Assembly: GCA_965204165.1 (NCBI GenBank)
Contig: OZ241969.1
Span: 434,001-498,000 of the forward strand
Length of the DNA: 64,000 nt
Direction of reading: 5' to 3'
Source: VYFG01 sp965204165
GTDB taxonomy: Bacteria > Pseudomonadota > Gammaproteobacteria > Arenicellales > Poriferihabitantaceae
Part shown: positions 26,475-40,010 of the stretch, in pieces
Layout of the letters: every line of letters begins with the position of its first letter
Position numbering within the stretch: the first letter of the stretch is position 1
Made by a program: the position numbers and the translations under genes
The notes under the pieces: model-generated
The model's database searches: none
The model's input: the letters and a program-made list of their open reading frames with translations, nothing else
What the model was told of the DNA's origin: nothing

Positions 26475-27353
26475 CTACCGGAAGTCCGCCCAGACCGCGC
26501 AATGGTCGGGATGCCGCCCCTGGCGCGGCAGTTCACCGAACGAGCCCTGCACCTGCATCGCCCCGGTACCGCCGCCCGCGACCAGGTGGTCGATGAACGC
26601 CGGGTACCGGGGATTGCAGCGGGAGGCCACACCCCGGGTCAGCAATCGGAGCGGCGCCCCGGGCGGTGACAGCAGGCGCCATGCCCAGTCGCCGGGCAGG
26701 GCGAGGCGACGGTTGAAATCCCCCAGGATGACGAAGGCAGCGCCCTCTGCCCTGCGCGCGTCCGCCCAGGCCCTGAGGCTCCTCATCTGGCCGCGGAGGA
26801 TCGCGCAGGTTTTCCTGCGGCGGCTCTCCCCGTCCTGCTTCCTGCCCCAGCAGCCGGACGCCAGGTGAACCGACAGCAGGCGAAGTTCGCGCCCGTCCGC
26901 CCTCACCGTGATGTCGGTGCCCCAGCGCTGGAACGGGTTTCCCATGCCCAGGTCCGCCAGGTCGTCGTGCCGCCGGTACGAAATCCCCCTGCGGATGGCG
27001 AAACCCGTCCCGAGATGCCCGAGGTTCATCGCGGGATTTTCCCGGCAGGGGCGGGGCGGATCCATCGCCGGCCGGGAGGATATCTCCACATGCCAGTCCG
27101 CCCCGGGAAAAACGCGGCGCGCCGCGGCCGGATTTTCCACCTCCTGGAAGGCGACGACATCCGCGTCGAGTTCAGCGATTCTTTCCCCGAGCGCCCGGTA
27201 GTCGGCCCGTTTCCGCCCCACACAGCCCTCCCCTTCCGTGTCGTCCAGGTGCTCCAGATTCCAGGACGCGATGCGGATCTCCCCGGCAAATCCCGCCGGC
27301 GCCGCCAGGGCGAGTATGACCGGGATCAGCAGTGCCTGCAGTCCCGGGCCCAT
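26475..27353 (-). CDS. Endonuclease/exonuclease/phosphatase-fold protein, exported
   Basis: The 292-residue protein begins with a hydrophobic signal sequence (LLIPVILALAAPAGFAG) and then the EEP fold: IASWNLEHL, DVVAFQEVE and ILGDFNRR, with a final RHPDHCAVW. These supply the metal-binding Asn/Glu and catalytic Asp/His of the DNase I superfamily. It is likely a secreted or periplasmic phosphodiesterase or nuclease; the substrate is unknown. The start at 27353 is chosen because it gives a clean signal peptide. It follows the Na/Pi-type gene on the same strand by 64 bp and converges with leuA. Confidence 0.84.
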   Translation of the reverse strand: MGPGLQALLIPVILALAAPAGFAGEIRIASWNLEHLDDTEGEGCVGRKRADYRALGERIAELDADVVAFQEVENPAAARRVFPGADWHVEISSRPAMDPPRPCRENPAMNLGHLGTGFAIRRGISYRRHDDLADLGMGNPFQRWGTDITVRADGRELRLLSVHLASGCWGRKQDGESRRRKTCAILRGQMRSLRAWADARRAEGAAFVILGDFNRRLALPGDWAWRLLSPPGAPLRLLTRGVASRCNPRYPAFIDHLVAGGGTGAMQVQGSFGELPRQGRHPDHCAVWADFR

Positions 27354-27417
27354 CCATGACCCGCCCCGCAGGCGGCGGAAACGGCCCGTGGGCCGGTCCG
27401 GGCACCGCTTCGGCAAA

Positions 27418-29016
27418 TCAGGCGTGGGGGACATGCTCCTCCCGGAAAGCCGGGTTGAATTCCTTCTCCACCTTGGACAGCAGGAAAAATACCTCTTCAA
27501 CCGAGTTGGTGATCAGGAGGATGTCGATCTCTTCGAGATTTTCCAGCGGCGGATCCATCTCCAGGTACTGGACCCGAAAGTCGCGCATCATCTGGCCGCG
27601 GTCGCCGGTCAGCTGTTTCGCGATTTCCCAGGTCGCCTCGTCGTTGGTTTCCATCGCCTCGACCAGGGACAGGAGAACCCCGTCGACGCTTTCGCAGGTA
27701 ACCTCCTTGAACTGGGCGAGCGCGGATCGGTTGTCGATGCCGGCCAGGGTCTCGCCCAGGTCCCCCAGGGCATTCTCCAGCCAGCCGAGAAGCTTCTGGC
27801 GGCTGCGCATCGCATCGCGGTGCTCGACGCCCTGCATGGGATGACTCGCCTGCAGGTCGTCAAGGAACCCGCCGACGTCGGTGAGCAGCTTCCGGGAGGA
27901 TTCCCGCAGCGGACCGACGCTGCCGCCTTCCCGCACGGCATTGAAATACCGCGACAGGTTCTTCATCAGGCGCCTTTGTTCCAGGTCGACGAGCACCAGG
28001 GAGGTGTCGACGTCCACGGAGGCATGGCCGTGAATGAACCGGGGCCGGGACAACTCGTCGACCTGGTCGGTGGGCCACATCGACTCGAGCATCCGGACCG
28101 ACCAATCGAGGCCGGCCAGCATGACCGGAACCAGAATTACGCCGGCAAGAACATAGACCAGGGCCAGCTGCTGCTCCAGGTCCAGATCGACGGACAGGAT
28201 CAGCGCCTTGACCAGCGGGATGTCGAAGAGAATCTCGCAATACAGCAACGGGACCAGCACCGCACAGACCAGGATGCTGTAGCCCACCAGGTACATGGCA
28301 ACCTGCCGCGAGCGGCCCGTGAGGCCCGCCGACAGCAGATAGACGATGACACCTGAACCAAGCACGCTCCCATACATGGCCATGATGGCCTGGTCGGCGG
28401 ACAGGATGCCAGCGCCCGCCAGAATGATGCCGAAGACTGCCACCACGCTGGCGGACCGGACGACGCACGTCAGGAAGACGGCGGCCAGAAATGCGGCGGC
28501 CAGGGAATTTCCGGACGCCTCCAGCATGTCCCTGAACCAGGGCTGTTCGGCCAGGAGTGCCGCGGCATTCCTGAGCAGTGCCAGACCGATGATGATCATG
28601 GCGCCGCCGAGGAACGACGCCGCCAGGTGCCTGTAGCGAGCGGGTTTCCCCGCGACCACGACCATGCCGGACAGACCGAGGACATAGAACGCGAGCACCT
28701 CGATATCCAGGGTAACGATCAGGACCAGGACCGTCACACCGAAGCCTCCGCCCAGAATCAGGACGAGCGCCCCCTGGGTCTTGACCAGTCCGGACCGAAG
28801 GATGCTGACCACGATGAAGGTCAGCGAGGACATGCTCTGAGTCACGCCGCCGGCAAGCGCCCCCCAGAGCAGTGCCGGGATCCGGTTCCCGGTCCACCGG
28901 GATGCGGCCCTGCGCAGGCGCCGGCTCGCCAATGCCTTGAGATTCTCCGTGAGAAACCACATCCCCACAAAGAACAGGCCGAGTCCGCCCACAACCCCTG
29001 CAAAGAGTTCAGTCAT
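27418..29016 (-). CDS. Na/Pi-cotransporter-type membrane protein with C-terminal helical domain
   Basis: The 532-residue protein starts MTELFAGVVGGLGLFFVGMWFLTENL, typical of bacterial Na+/phosphate symporters of the NptA/YjbB class. The first transport repeat has GALAGGVTQSMSSLT near residue 60. The second repeat, where a QSSS motif is expected, reads CVVRSASVVAVFG, so one of the two signature loops is altered. Eight to nine helices fill residues 1-300. Residues 320-530 are a soluble helical region reminiscent of PhoU. Phosphate transport is probable by family but the motif change leaves doubt. Confidence 0.82.
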   Translation of the reverse strand: MTELFAGVVGGLGLFFVGMWFLTENLKALASRRLRRAASRWTGNRIPALLWGALAGGVTQSMSSLTFIVVSILRSGLVKTQGALVLILGGGFGVTVLVLIVTLDIEVLAFYVLGLSGMVVVAGKPARYRHLAASFLGGAMIIIGLALLRNAAALLAEQPWFRDMLEASGNSLAAAFLAAVFLTCVVRSASVVAVFGIILAGAGILSADQAIMAMYGSVLGSGVIVYLLSAGLTGRSRQVAMYLVGYSILVCAVLVPLLYCEILFDIPLVKALILSVDLDLEQQLALVYVLAGVILVPVMLAGLDWSVRMLESMWPTDQVDELSRPRFIHGHASVDVDTSLVLVDLEQRRLMKNLSRYFNAVREGGSVGPLRESSRKLLTDVGGFLDDLQASHPMQGVEHRDAMRSRQKLLGWLENALGDLGETLAGIDNRSALAQFKEVTCESVDGVLLSLVEAMETNDEATWEIAKQLTGDRGQMMRDFRVQYLEMDPPLENLEEIDILLITNSVEEVFFLLSKVEKEFNPAFREEHVPHA

Positions 29017-29114
29017 TGCTGCATCACTGCCCGGCAACCGGGCATGCGACAGTATGCAGCACGGATTGAGATCGGATGGCCCAACAGAATGCCGCTGAAG
29101 AGGGTGTCATGAAT

Positions 29115-29176
29115 AACGCCATTCTAACGAGGCGTTTTACGGGAGGTCCCGTGAAAGGAAATACTATGATATTTCC
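29115..29176. repeat. Three consecutive small inverted repeats between rrn terminator and the Na/Pi-type gene
   Basis: Three hairpin-forming units follow each other. They are AACGCC/GGCGTT (29115-29136, 10-nt loop), ACGGGA/TCCCGT (29139-29152, 2-nt loop) and GGAAATA/TATTTCC (29157-29176, 6-nt loop). They lie 100-160 bp upstream of the Na/Pi-type start codon on its strand and 86 bp beyond the rRNA operon terminator. They could be a structured leader or leftover terminators. No other gene is visible in 29017-29261. Confidence 0.6.
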
Positions 29177-29261
29177 GAAGTCACGGTCAATTCCGGTGCC
29201 CGGCGTGCGGTGCGGCGCCCATGCCGTCCCCGGTCATTGTTGCCTGCGGAAACCGGCACAC

Positions 29262-29291
29262 AAAAAACCCCGTCCGGTCGGGCGGGGTTTT
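29262..29291 (-). terminator. Rho-independent terminator of the rRNA operon
   Basis: A stem of AAAACCCCG (29264-29272) pairs with CGGGGTTTT (29283-29291) around a 10-nt loop. On the minus strand the stem is followed by a run of T. It lies 8 bp beyond the 3' end of 5S rRNA. Confidence 0.92.
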
Positions 29292-29299
29292 CGAATGTA

Positions 29300-29419
29300 A
29301 TGCCTGGCAGTGTCCTACTTTCACATGGGGAGGCCCCACACTATCATCGGCGCTAAGCGTTTTCACTTCTGAGTTCGGGATGGGATCAGGTGGTACCCGC
29401 TCGCTATGCCTGCCAGGCA
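29300..29419 (-). rRNA. rrf: 5S ribosomal RNA
   Basis: The 120-nt gene starts and ends with complementary TGCCTGGCA/TGCCAGGCAT sequence and contains the conserved loop CCGAACTCAGAAGTGAAA. It is the last gene of the operon, followed at once by a strong terminator. Confidence 0.97.
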
Positions 29420-29542
29420 AACCGGGATGCGTTCACGATGAAAACACGATCATGAACGCAAATTCGGGTAGTCAACCATGCTCTTCAGGGTTACGTACAC
29501 CCCAGGTCAATTGACAAGAATGCCAGACCTCTTGGGTGTTAT

Positions 29543-32424
<2,882 letters not shown>

Positions 32425-32724
32425 ATATAACCCCAAGAAGTCCGCCACCAATTGAACAAAGCGGCAGCCATACAGGGCTATACGTAACTCAAAAAGAGTT
32501 ATGGTTTCGCCGGCAGCCGCTGATAATGGCCGCCGGACTGACTCATGCAGTTGCGAGAGGTCACCACTTGATGACTGGAACAACCGCATGTGCCTATGAC
32601 TACCCGAATTGTAAAAGAACAAAACCGGAAAACCGGTCGCAGGCAAAAACCAAAATCCATTCCGATGGAACGGACCTTGGTTTTTGCTTGCGTTGAATCA
32701 GTCCCGCACATCCCCGCAGGGAGA
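32425..32724 (-). other. Transcribed spacer between tRNA-Ala and 23S rRNA
   Basis: No gene is seen. It contains half of the 23S processing stem (32417-32437). It also holds an inverted repeat GCAAAAACCAA/TTGGTTTTTGC (about 32642-32685) that would fold into a long hairpin in the precursor RNA. Confidence 0.7.
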
Positions 32725-32800
32725 TGGTGGAGCCAGGCGGGATCGAACCGCCGACCTCCTGCGTGCAAGGCAGGCGCTCTCCCAGCTGAGCTATGGCCCC
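32725..32800 (-). tRNA. tRNA-Ala(TGC)
   Basis: A 76-nt cloverleaf starting GGGGCCATAGCTC and ending with encoded CCA. The anticodon loop CTTGCAC reads TGC. It lies in the 16S-23S spacer behind tRNA-Ile, as in most gammaproteobacterial rrn operons. Confidence 0.98.
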
Positions 32801-33017
32801 TCAGTGCTAGTCTTCGTTGCCATGTGCGGCGCTGCGCATCCCCGCCCCTGGCGCCGCGCGCCCTGGCAGGGACAGACATCCCGTGCATCGTGGGGGATCA
32901 GGCTGCCAGCGAGGCCCAGGCAACACGGAGCTTGAGAATGCCGACCAGATTTCCAATGCAGGACGTGACGGGGCCGTACAGAAGATCCGGCCTTTCGCAG
33001 CGTAGGGACTGGGAATC
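32801..33017 (-). other. Spacer between tRNA-Ile and tRNA-Ala in the rRNA operon
   Basis: This 217-bp stretch separates the two spacer tRNAs, which is long for this position. I see no gene or clear hairpin in it. Confidence 0.6.
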
Positions 33018-33094
<77 letters not shown>

Positions 33095-33233
33095 GATTGT
33101 TCACCGTTTCTGGTCAGCGACACGAAGAAAGCAATCAAGCCTGCTGCCCGTTGGTGCTGCCGAGGACTGACTCAAATGTATAACCAAACAGATTGTGTGG
33201 GAGCTCCGATGCGCCATCGGTCCCTTAAGTCTT

Positions 33234-34779
<1,546 letters not shown>

Positions 34780-34940
34780 AGTTGGTTGTTCCGAAGAACA
34801 GTACTTTCGGAATCCCAGTGCCAGGCACCGGAATCCACATTCTGGATTGAGAGACTTCCGACGAATCGAAGCGCCCACACAATCTGCTTGATTGGTTGTA
34901 AAAGACCAGGGAATTAACGGCAGAACGCCGTCATCCGGGA

Positions 34941-34974
34941 GCGCGAATTATACAGATTCAAGGCCCTCCGTCAA
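34941..34974 (-). promoter_or_regulatory. rRNA operon promoter
   Basis: On the minus strand TTGACG (34974-34969) and TATAAT (34952-34947) are spaced 16 bp, followed by a GC-rich discriminator (TCGCGC), as in stringently controlled rRNA promoters. Transcription should start near 34940, about 160 nt before 16S. Upstream DNA to about 35055 has long A/T tracts that fit an UP element, including an inverted repeat TTTTTTTCA/TGAAAAAAA at 34987-35010. Confidence 0.88.
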
Positions 34975-35171
34975 CAACAATCCGGGTTTTTTTCATATTT
35001 GTGAAAAAAAGAGACTGGCTGGATTCATATTATTGATTTTGAATAATTTTTTTCTTCAGCGGCCGAATGGCCGCAAGGGGCTCCGCGGACCCTGCCGGGG
35101 CGGCAAGGCAACGGGGCCGGCGGGCACCCGGAGACGCGGACCCCGGAACTCCCCCGGGGCGTGCCGGGGCT

Positions 35172-36383
35172 TCAGGGACCCGCCTCCCCGATGCTGACCC
35201 TGGCCCACTTCCTCTTGCCGATCTGCACCACGACCCGGACACCCGGCTGCAGCAATGCCTTGCCGTCACTGACGCGTTCGCCGTCGATGCGGACCGCGCC
35301 CTGGCGGATCATGCGGATCCCCTCGGACGTCGATTCCACCAGACCGCTTTCCTTGAGCATGTTGGCCACGGGCATGCCGCCGGGTCCCGCACCCAGGCTC
35401 ACCTCGGGCATGTCCTCGGGCGCCGCCCCCTTCCGGAAACGCTCGATGAAGGCGTCCCAAGCCCGAACTGCGTCCTCCTTGCCATGGAAGCGCGCCACGA
35501 TCTCCCCAGCCAGCTCGAACTTGACATCCCTTGGATTCCTGCCCCCGGCCACCTCTCCCTCAAGCCCGGAGATCTCCGCCAGGGAGCGGAAGCTGAGCAA
35601 CTCGAAATAGCGCCACATCAGGTCGTCGGAAATCGACATCAGTTTGCCGAACATCTCGTCCGCAGGCTCGGTGATGCCGACATAGTTGTCCAGGGACTTG
35701 GACATCTTGTTGACGCCGTCGAGGCCCTCGAGCAGGGGCAGCGTCATGACCACCTGGGGCTCCTGGCCCTCCTGTTTCTGCAGTTCCCGTCCCACCAGCA
35801 GGTTGAACTTCTGGTCCGTTCCCCCCAGTTCCACGTCCGCCTCAAGGGCCACGGAATCGTAACCCTGGGCCAGCGGATAGAGGAATTCGTGAACGGCGAT
35901 GGACTGGTTGCCCGCAAAGCGCTTCTTGAAATCGTCACGCTCCAGCATCCGCGCCACGGTATAACGGGAAGCCAGCCTGATCATGCCGTCCGCGCCGAGG
36001 GCGTCCATCCACTCGGAATTGAAGCGCACCATGGTCTGGTCGGGATCCAGAATCTTGAACACCTGCCTCTTGTAGGTCTCCGCGTTGGCCTCGACCTGTT
36101 CCCTGGAAAGCGAGGGCCGGGTGGCGCTCTTGCCGCTCGGGTCACCGATCAGCCCGGTGAAGTCGCCGATCAGAAACACCACGGTATGACCGAACTGCTG
36201 GAACTGCCGCATCTTGTTGAGGAGGACCGTATGGCCGAGATGGAGATCCGGCGAGGTGGGATCGAAACCGGCCTTGACCAGCAGCGGCCTTCCCTTTCGG
36301 AGCTTTTCCTCCAGCTCTTCCAGCAGGAGTATTTCCTCGGCGCCGCGTCCGAGTTCGGTCATTGATTCGTGTTGTTCTTTCAT
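35172..36383 (-). CDS. tyrS: Tyrosyl-tRNA synthetase
   Basis: The 403-residue class I synthetase has HIGH as HLGH at residues 48-51 and KMSKS in NKMSKSLDNYVG. A C-terminal S4 RNA-binding domain occupies about residues 335-395. It charges tRNA-Tyr in the cytoplasm. The start MKEQHESMTELGRG is chosen because longer frames upstream have no homology. It sits upstream of the rRNA operon on the same strand, as in pseudomonads, and is divergent from the mepM-like peptidase gene. Confidence 0.97.
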   Translation of the reverse strand: MKEQHESMTELGRGAEEILLLEELEEKLRKGRPLLVKAGFDPTSPDLHLGHTVLLNKMRQFQQFGHTVVFLIGDFTGLIGDPSGKSATRPSLSREQVEANAETYKRQVFKILDPDQTMVRFNSEWMDALGADGMIRLASRYTVARMLERDDFKKRFAGNQSIAVHEFLYPLAQGYDSVALEADVELGGTDQKFNLLVGRELQKQEGQEPQVVMTLPLLEGLDGVNKMSKSLDNYVGITEPADEMFGKLMSISDDLMWRYFELLSFRSLAEISGLEGEVAGGRNPRDVKFELAGEIVARFHGKEDAVRAWDAFIERFRKGAAPEDMPEVSLGAGPGGMPVANMLKESGLVESTSEGIRMIRQGAVRIDGERVSDGKALLQPGVRVVVQIGKRKWARVSIGEAGP

Positions 36384-36775
36384 GTGCAGGAATATCGCCT
36401 CAACCGCCAACTGTAATCGAATTTTTACCAATCCGCGCCGGCTTGTGGCGGTTAATTTTTTTGACCTCGACCGGCTGAATGGGTAAAGTAGGGTTAGTGG
36501 GATTGCCACGCAATACGGCGATCACCAATGGTACATCCATACACCCCGCGATGGAGGCATTCAGTGCGCGGGTTTAATGGTGTGGCAATGGCTGTGGCGT
36601 CGTGTACGGCGACCCCTTTGATAACATGAAACGTATTTGTTTCATATCCGGAATCTGGATCTGACGGCGACGTTGATCCGACGTCAGCATCACCAACGGC
36701 AACGCACCCACCCGGATTGGGTTTGCCGGGTGCACTCCCCGCGCGGAGCCGGATTCCGGTGAAATTGCAACGAAA
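36384..36775. other. Divergent intergenic region, tyrS and mepM-like gene
   Basis: These 392 bp hold no gene I can support. The clearest structure is the inverted repeat at 36626-36645. A stretch of T at about 36448-36460 lies near the tyrS start. Promoters for both genes must be here, but no strong consensus pair is visible. Confidence 0.55.
36626..36645. repeat. Operator-like inverted repeat upstream of mepM-like gene
   Basis: ATGAAAC and GTTTCAT are perfect 7-bp arms around a 6-bp spacer. The centre lies about 140 bp before the peptidase start. The size and symmetry fit a dimeric helix-turn-helix repressor site. Confidence 0.5.
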
Positions 36776-38536
36776 ATGACAGCCAGGCTGCGACCAACCT
36801 TCCGGCTGGATCTCAAGGATCTGCCGCTTCGCCCTTCCAGGCCGTACGGGATGCGTGCCGGACTGATGGCGGTGGCCGGCCTGGCGTTGGCGGTCGTGGT
36901 GGCCCTCCTGGCGGCGACCATGATTGTCAAGAGCCCACCCGAACCAGTGGCGGGCTCCGCCGTCCCCGCAATCTCCGAGCCCAAGGTCGCGGTCGTGCCG
37001 AAACCCGAAATCGCCGCCGTGGCGCCGCCGGCGGCGTCCGCGGAAAACCCTGTCAAACCTGACTCCGTGGAGGGCCCGGAACTGTCCGCGGCGGACAACG
37101 CCGCCCTGGTTCCCGTCGCTCCCGCCAGCGCCCCCCCCGAGCCGGAGGTGGCCCCGGTCGTCAGTCCCCCTGCTGCGCCTCTGCCGGCGCAGGCAGGAAC
37201 CCACGAAACGGAGGAAGCTGCCGACAGGACGGAAGAGATCACTGCGGAACGCCAGGCCCCCCGGCCCGATGGCCCGGATGACAGGATACAGTTGGCCAGC
37301 CTGGCGCCGATGGTCACGGGGGAACAGGCATCACCGCTGGACTACATCGTGGAAGACGAATTCCCCGGCCTGGCAGGGAAACCCCCCGTCGACCCGCTGG
37401 AAGCCGTGCTTCGCGAAGGCGACTGGGTGACGGAAACCGTCCGCAAGAAGGACACCGTCTCGCACATCTTCAGGCGCTTCGGAATCAGCACCCGGGAGGC
37501 CTATTCCCTGGTCGAGCTGGAGAATGCATCCGTCCTGAACAAGATCAGGCCGGGCGAGGAAATACACGTCACCACGCTTCCACCCGAGGGCGACAGCAGC
37601 CGCAAGCGCCTCGGTAAGCTGAAATACGACCTCGGGCGTTTCACCACCCTGCTGGTCCGCCGCCAGGACGACGGATATGTCGCCGATATTGTCCGGCGGC
37701 AACCCGAGATCCGCCACCAGACCGCCCAGGCGGTCATCGGCAGCAGCCTCATGGGCGCCGCAAAAAGGGCGGGTATTCCCTTCGACGTGGTCTACTCGCT
37801 GGCCAACATTTTCGGCTGGCAGGTCGACTTTGCCAGGGACATACGGAGCGGGGACCGGTTCACGGTGATCTACGAGGAACAGTACCTGGATGACGAGCAT
37901 GTCGGAAACGGCCAGGTGGTTGCGGCGGAACTGGTGACGCGGGACAAGTCCCTGCAGGCGGTGCGTCATGTGGATGACGACAACGTGGCGACCTACTATG
38001 CCCCCGACGGTGAAGGCATCCAGGGTTCGTTCCTGCGCTCCCCCATCCAGTTCGCCACGGTGACCTCCACATACAGCAAACGCCGCCTGCACCCGATCCA
38101 GAAAGTATGGAAGGCCCACAAGGGCGTGGATTACGGCGCCCCCATGAATACGCCGGTCCGGTCCACCGGGGACGGGGTGGTGGAATTCACCGGTTCCAAG
38201 ACAGGCTACGGCCGCACGGTGATTCTCCGTCACGGAGCGAAATACCAGACGCTCTACGCCCATCTCAACCGCTACCACAAGGATCTGCGCATCGGCAAGC
38301 GCGTCAAGCAGGGCGAGGTCATCGGCTACGTGGGCACATCGGGATGGTCGACCGGACCGCACCTGCATTATGAATTCCGCGTCGACGGGCACCACAGGAA
38401 TCCCCTCACCGTGGAACTGCCCAAGTCCCTGCCCATCGACCGGCGGTTCAGGGATGACTTCGCCCGGGAGGCCGCACACTGGGTGGCGAAACTCGAAAAC
38501 GTCAGCCAGACCTCCCTGGCCCAGAACGATTCCTGA
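36776..38536 (+). CDS. Peptidoglycan DD-endopeptidase, M23 family (MepM/OapA-like)
   Basis: The 586-residue protein has one N-terminal membrane helix (residues 25-49) and a proline/alanine/valine-rich periplasmic linker. An OapA/LysM-like domain follows near residues 220-265 (KDTVSHIFRRFGISTREAYSL). The C-terminal M23 domain has intact zinc ligands: HKGVDYG, then YAHL, then PHLHYE. It should cut DD-crosslinks to allow cell-wall growth, unlike the NlpD-like protein in this window whose zinc site is degenerate. Its neighbour anmK recycles cell-wall sugars. The tyrS-peptidase-anmK arrangement matches Pseudomonas. Confidence 0.93.
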   Translation: MTARLRPTFRLDLKDLPLRPSRPYGMRAGLMAVAGLALAVVVALLAATMIVKSPPEPVAGSAVPAISEPKVAVVPKPEIAAVAPPAASAENPVKPDSVEGPELSAADNAALVPVAPASAPPEPEVAPVVSPPAAPLPAQAGTHETEEAADRTEEITAERQAPRPDGPDDRIQLASLAPMVTGEQASPLDYIVEDEFPGLAGKPPVDPLEAVLREGDWVTETVRKKDTVSHIFRRFGISTREAYSLVELENASVLNKIRPGEEIHVTTLPPEGDSSRKRLGKLKYDLGRFTTLLVRRQDDGYVADIVRRQPEIRHQTAQAVIGSSLMGAAKRAGIPFDVVYSLANIFGWQVDFARDIRSGDRFTVIYEEQYLDDEHVGNGQVVAAELVTRDKSLQAVRHVDDDNVATYYAPDGEGIQGSFLRSPIQFATVTSTYSKRRLHPIQKVWKAHKGVDYGAPMNTPVRSTGDGVVEFTGSKTGYGRTVILRHGAKYQTLYAHLNRYHKDLRIGKRVKQGEVIGYVGTSGWSTGPHLHYEFRVDGHHRNPLTVELPKSLPIDRRFRDDFAREAAHWVAKLENVSQTSLAQNDS

Positions 38537-38602
38537 ACCCCGCACCGGGCGCATTTCGCCGGCCCCCGCCGCCGCGGCAGGACCGGCTGTGACCGAAGGG
38601 GC

Positions 38603-39709
38603 ATGAGCGGTGGAATGACTTTCGCGATCGGAATCATGTCCGGCACCAGCGTGGATGCCGTCGATGCCGTACTGCTGGAGATTCCGCCGGACGGGAACCC
38701 CGTGCTCAGGGAGACCGCAACCCGCGACTTCCCGGCCGAATTGCGGCACACCGTCCTCGGCCTGATGACCCCCGGCGAAAATGAGATCGACCAGGCCTGC
38801 CGGGTCCATGTCGAACTGGGGGAACTGTACGCGGAAATCGCCCTGGACCTGGTCGGGCGGGCCGGCAGCGATGCCGTCAGCGTGATCGGGTGCCATGGCC
38901 AGACCGTGCGGCACCGGCCCGACGGCCCCCATCCCTTTACGCTGCAACTGGGCAGCGGTGCGGTCATCGCGGAACGCACCGGCATTCCCACGGTGACCGA
39001 CTTTCGCAGTGCCGACATCGCCGCCGGGGGGCAGGGCGCACCGTTCGCGACGTTCTTCCACCGTGCGGTGTTCTCCAGCGACACGTCCTGCCGGGCGATC
39101 GTCAATCTCGGCGGCATCGCCAATGTCACGCTGCTGCCACGCGACCGGTCAGAGCCGGTCACCGGGTTCGACACCGGGCCGGCCAACTGCCTCATGGATC
39201 TGTGGACCCGGCGGCACCTCGCGAAGCCGTTCGACGAATCCGGTGCCTGGGCGGCCGGGGGAGCGCCCGATGAACACCTGCTCGGGCAGATGCTGGCCGA
39301 CCCCTACTTTTCCAGGCCCCCGCCGAAAAGCACCGGCAGGGAATATTTCAGCGGGGCGTGGCTGGACCGGGCCCTGGCCGGTGCCGGCGAAACCGTCTCC
39401 CCGGCGAACGTGCAGGCCACGCTTGCCTTGCTGACCGCCAGGAGCATCTCCGGCCAGCTGCCGCCGGCGGTGGACGCCATGTATCTGTGCGGCGGCGGGT
39501 GCGCAAACCCGCACCTCAGGACCCTGCTGGGCGAAGAGAGCGGTCTGCCCGTGGACGACACCTCGGCCCTGGGATGGCCCCCGGAATGGATCGAGGCGGC
39601 CGCTTTCGGCTGGATGGCACTGGCCACCCTGAATCAATCCCCGAGCACCCTGCCATCGGTGACGGGGGCGAGCCGCGCAACCATCGCCGGGGCCATCCAT
39701 TACCCCTGA
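38603..39709 (+). CDS. anmK: Anhydro-N-acetylmuramic acid kinase
   Basis: The 368-residue sugar kinase has the N-terminal phosphate loop GIMSGTSVDAVDAVL and the ATP-binding INLGGIANVTLL and GFDTGPANCLMD motifs. It opens and phosphorylates anhydro-MurNAc released during murein turnover. It lies 66 bp behind the M23 endopeptidase gene on the same strand, so cutting and recycling are linked. The start MSGGMTFAIG could be either Met; the second gives four residues fewer. Confidence 0.96.
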   Translation: MSGGMTFAIGIMSGTSVDAVDAVLLEIPPDGNPVLRETATRDFPAELRHTVLGLMTPGENEIDQACRVHVELGELYAEIALDLVGRAGSDAVSVIGCHGQTVRHRPDGPHPFTLQLGSGAVIAERTGIPTVTDFRSADIAAGGQGAPFATFFHRAVFSSDTSCRAIVNLGGIANVTLLPRDRSEPVTGFDTGPANCLMDLWTRRHLAKPFDESGAWAAGGAPDEHLLGQMLADPYFSRPPPKSTGREYFSGAWLDRALAGAGETVSPANVQATLALLTARSISGQLPPAVDAMYLCGGGCANPHLRTLLGEESGLPVDDTSALGWPPEWIEAAAFGWMALATLNQSPSTLPSVTGASRATIAGAIHYP

Positions 39710-40010
39710 CCGGGCGGGCTCCCTCCATCGGGCACCGGAACCGCCCCCCGTACGCCCCCGGGGGCGTTCGGCATGCCCGCCACGTGATGAATCCTTGAAA
39801 TCAGTTCGGGAAGTCCGATACAGTCCAGCCGTGGATCATCAGGGGGTTTCCCGTTATTCCCGCCAGGATTGGCCTGGCGGCTTCCATCACCCCTGACGGC
39901 CCCGGACCCTGGTGCATCATCCGCCATGGCCGGACCGGCCAGGATCACCGCTGTCCCCGCAGTTCATTCATGGACATCAGCCAGTTACACACCCGTACCC
40001 GGATACCAAC
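39710..40010. other. Intergenic region between anmK and ridA
   Basis: This 301-bp stretch has no supported gene. It contains a 16-bp perfect palindrome ACGCCCCCGGGGGCGT at 39752-39767, which may act in anmK termination or as a protein site. spoT, a frequent neighbour of ridA-recG, is not here. Confidence 0.6.

Noticed and set aside
39700..39948. Minus-strand frame of 82 codons between anmK and ridA
   Set aside because: Gly/Pro-rich, no ribosome site, no homology that I recognise, overlaps the end of anmK.
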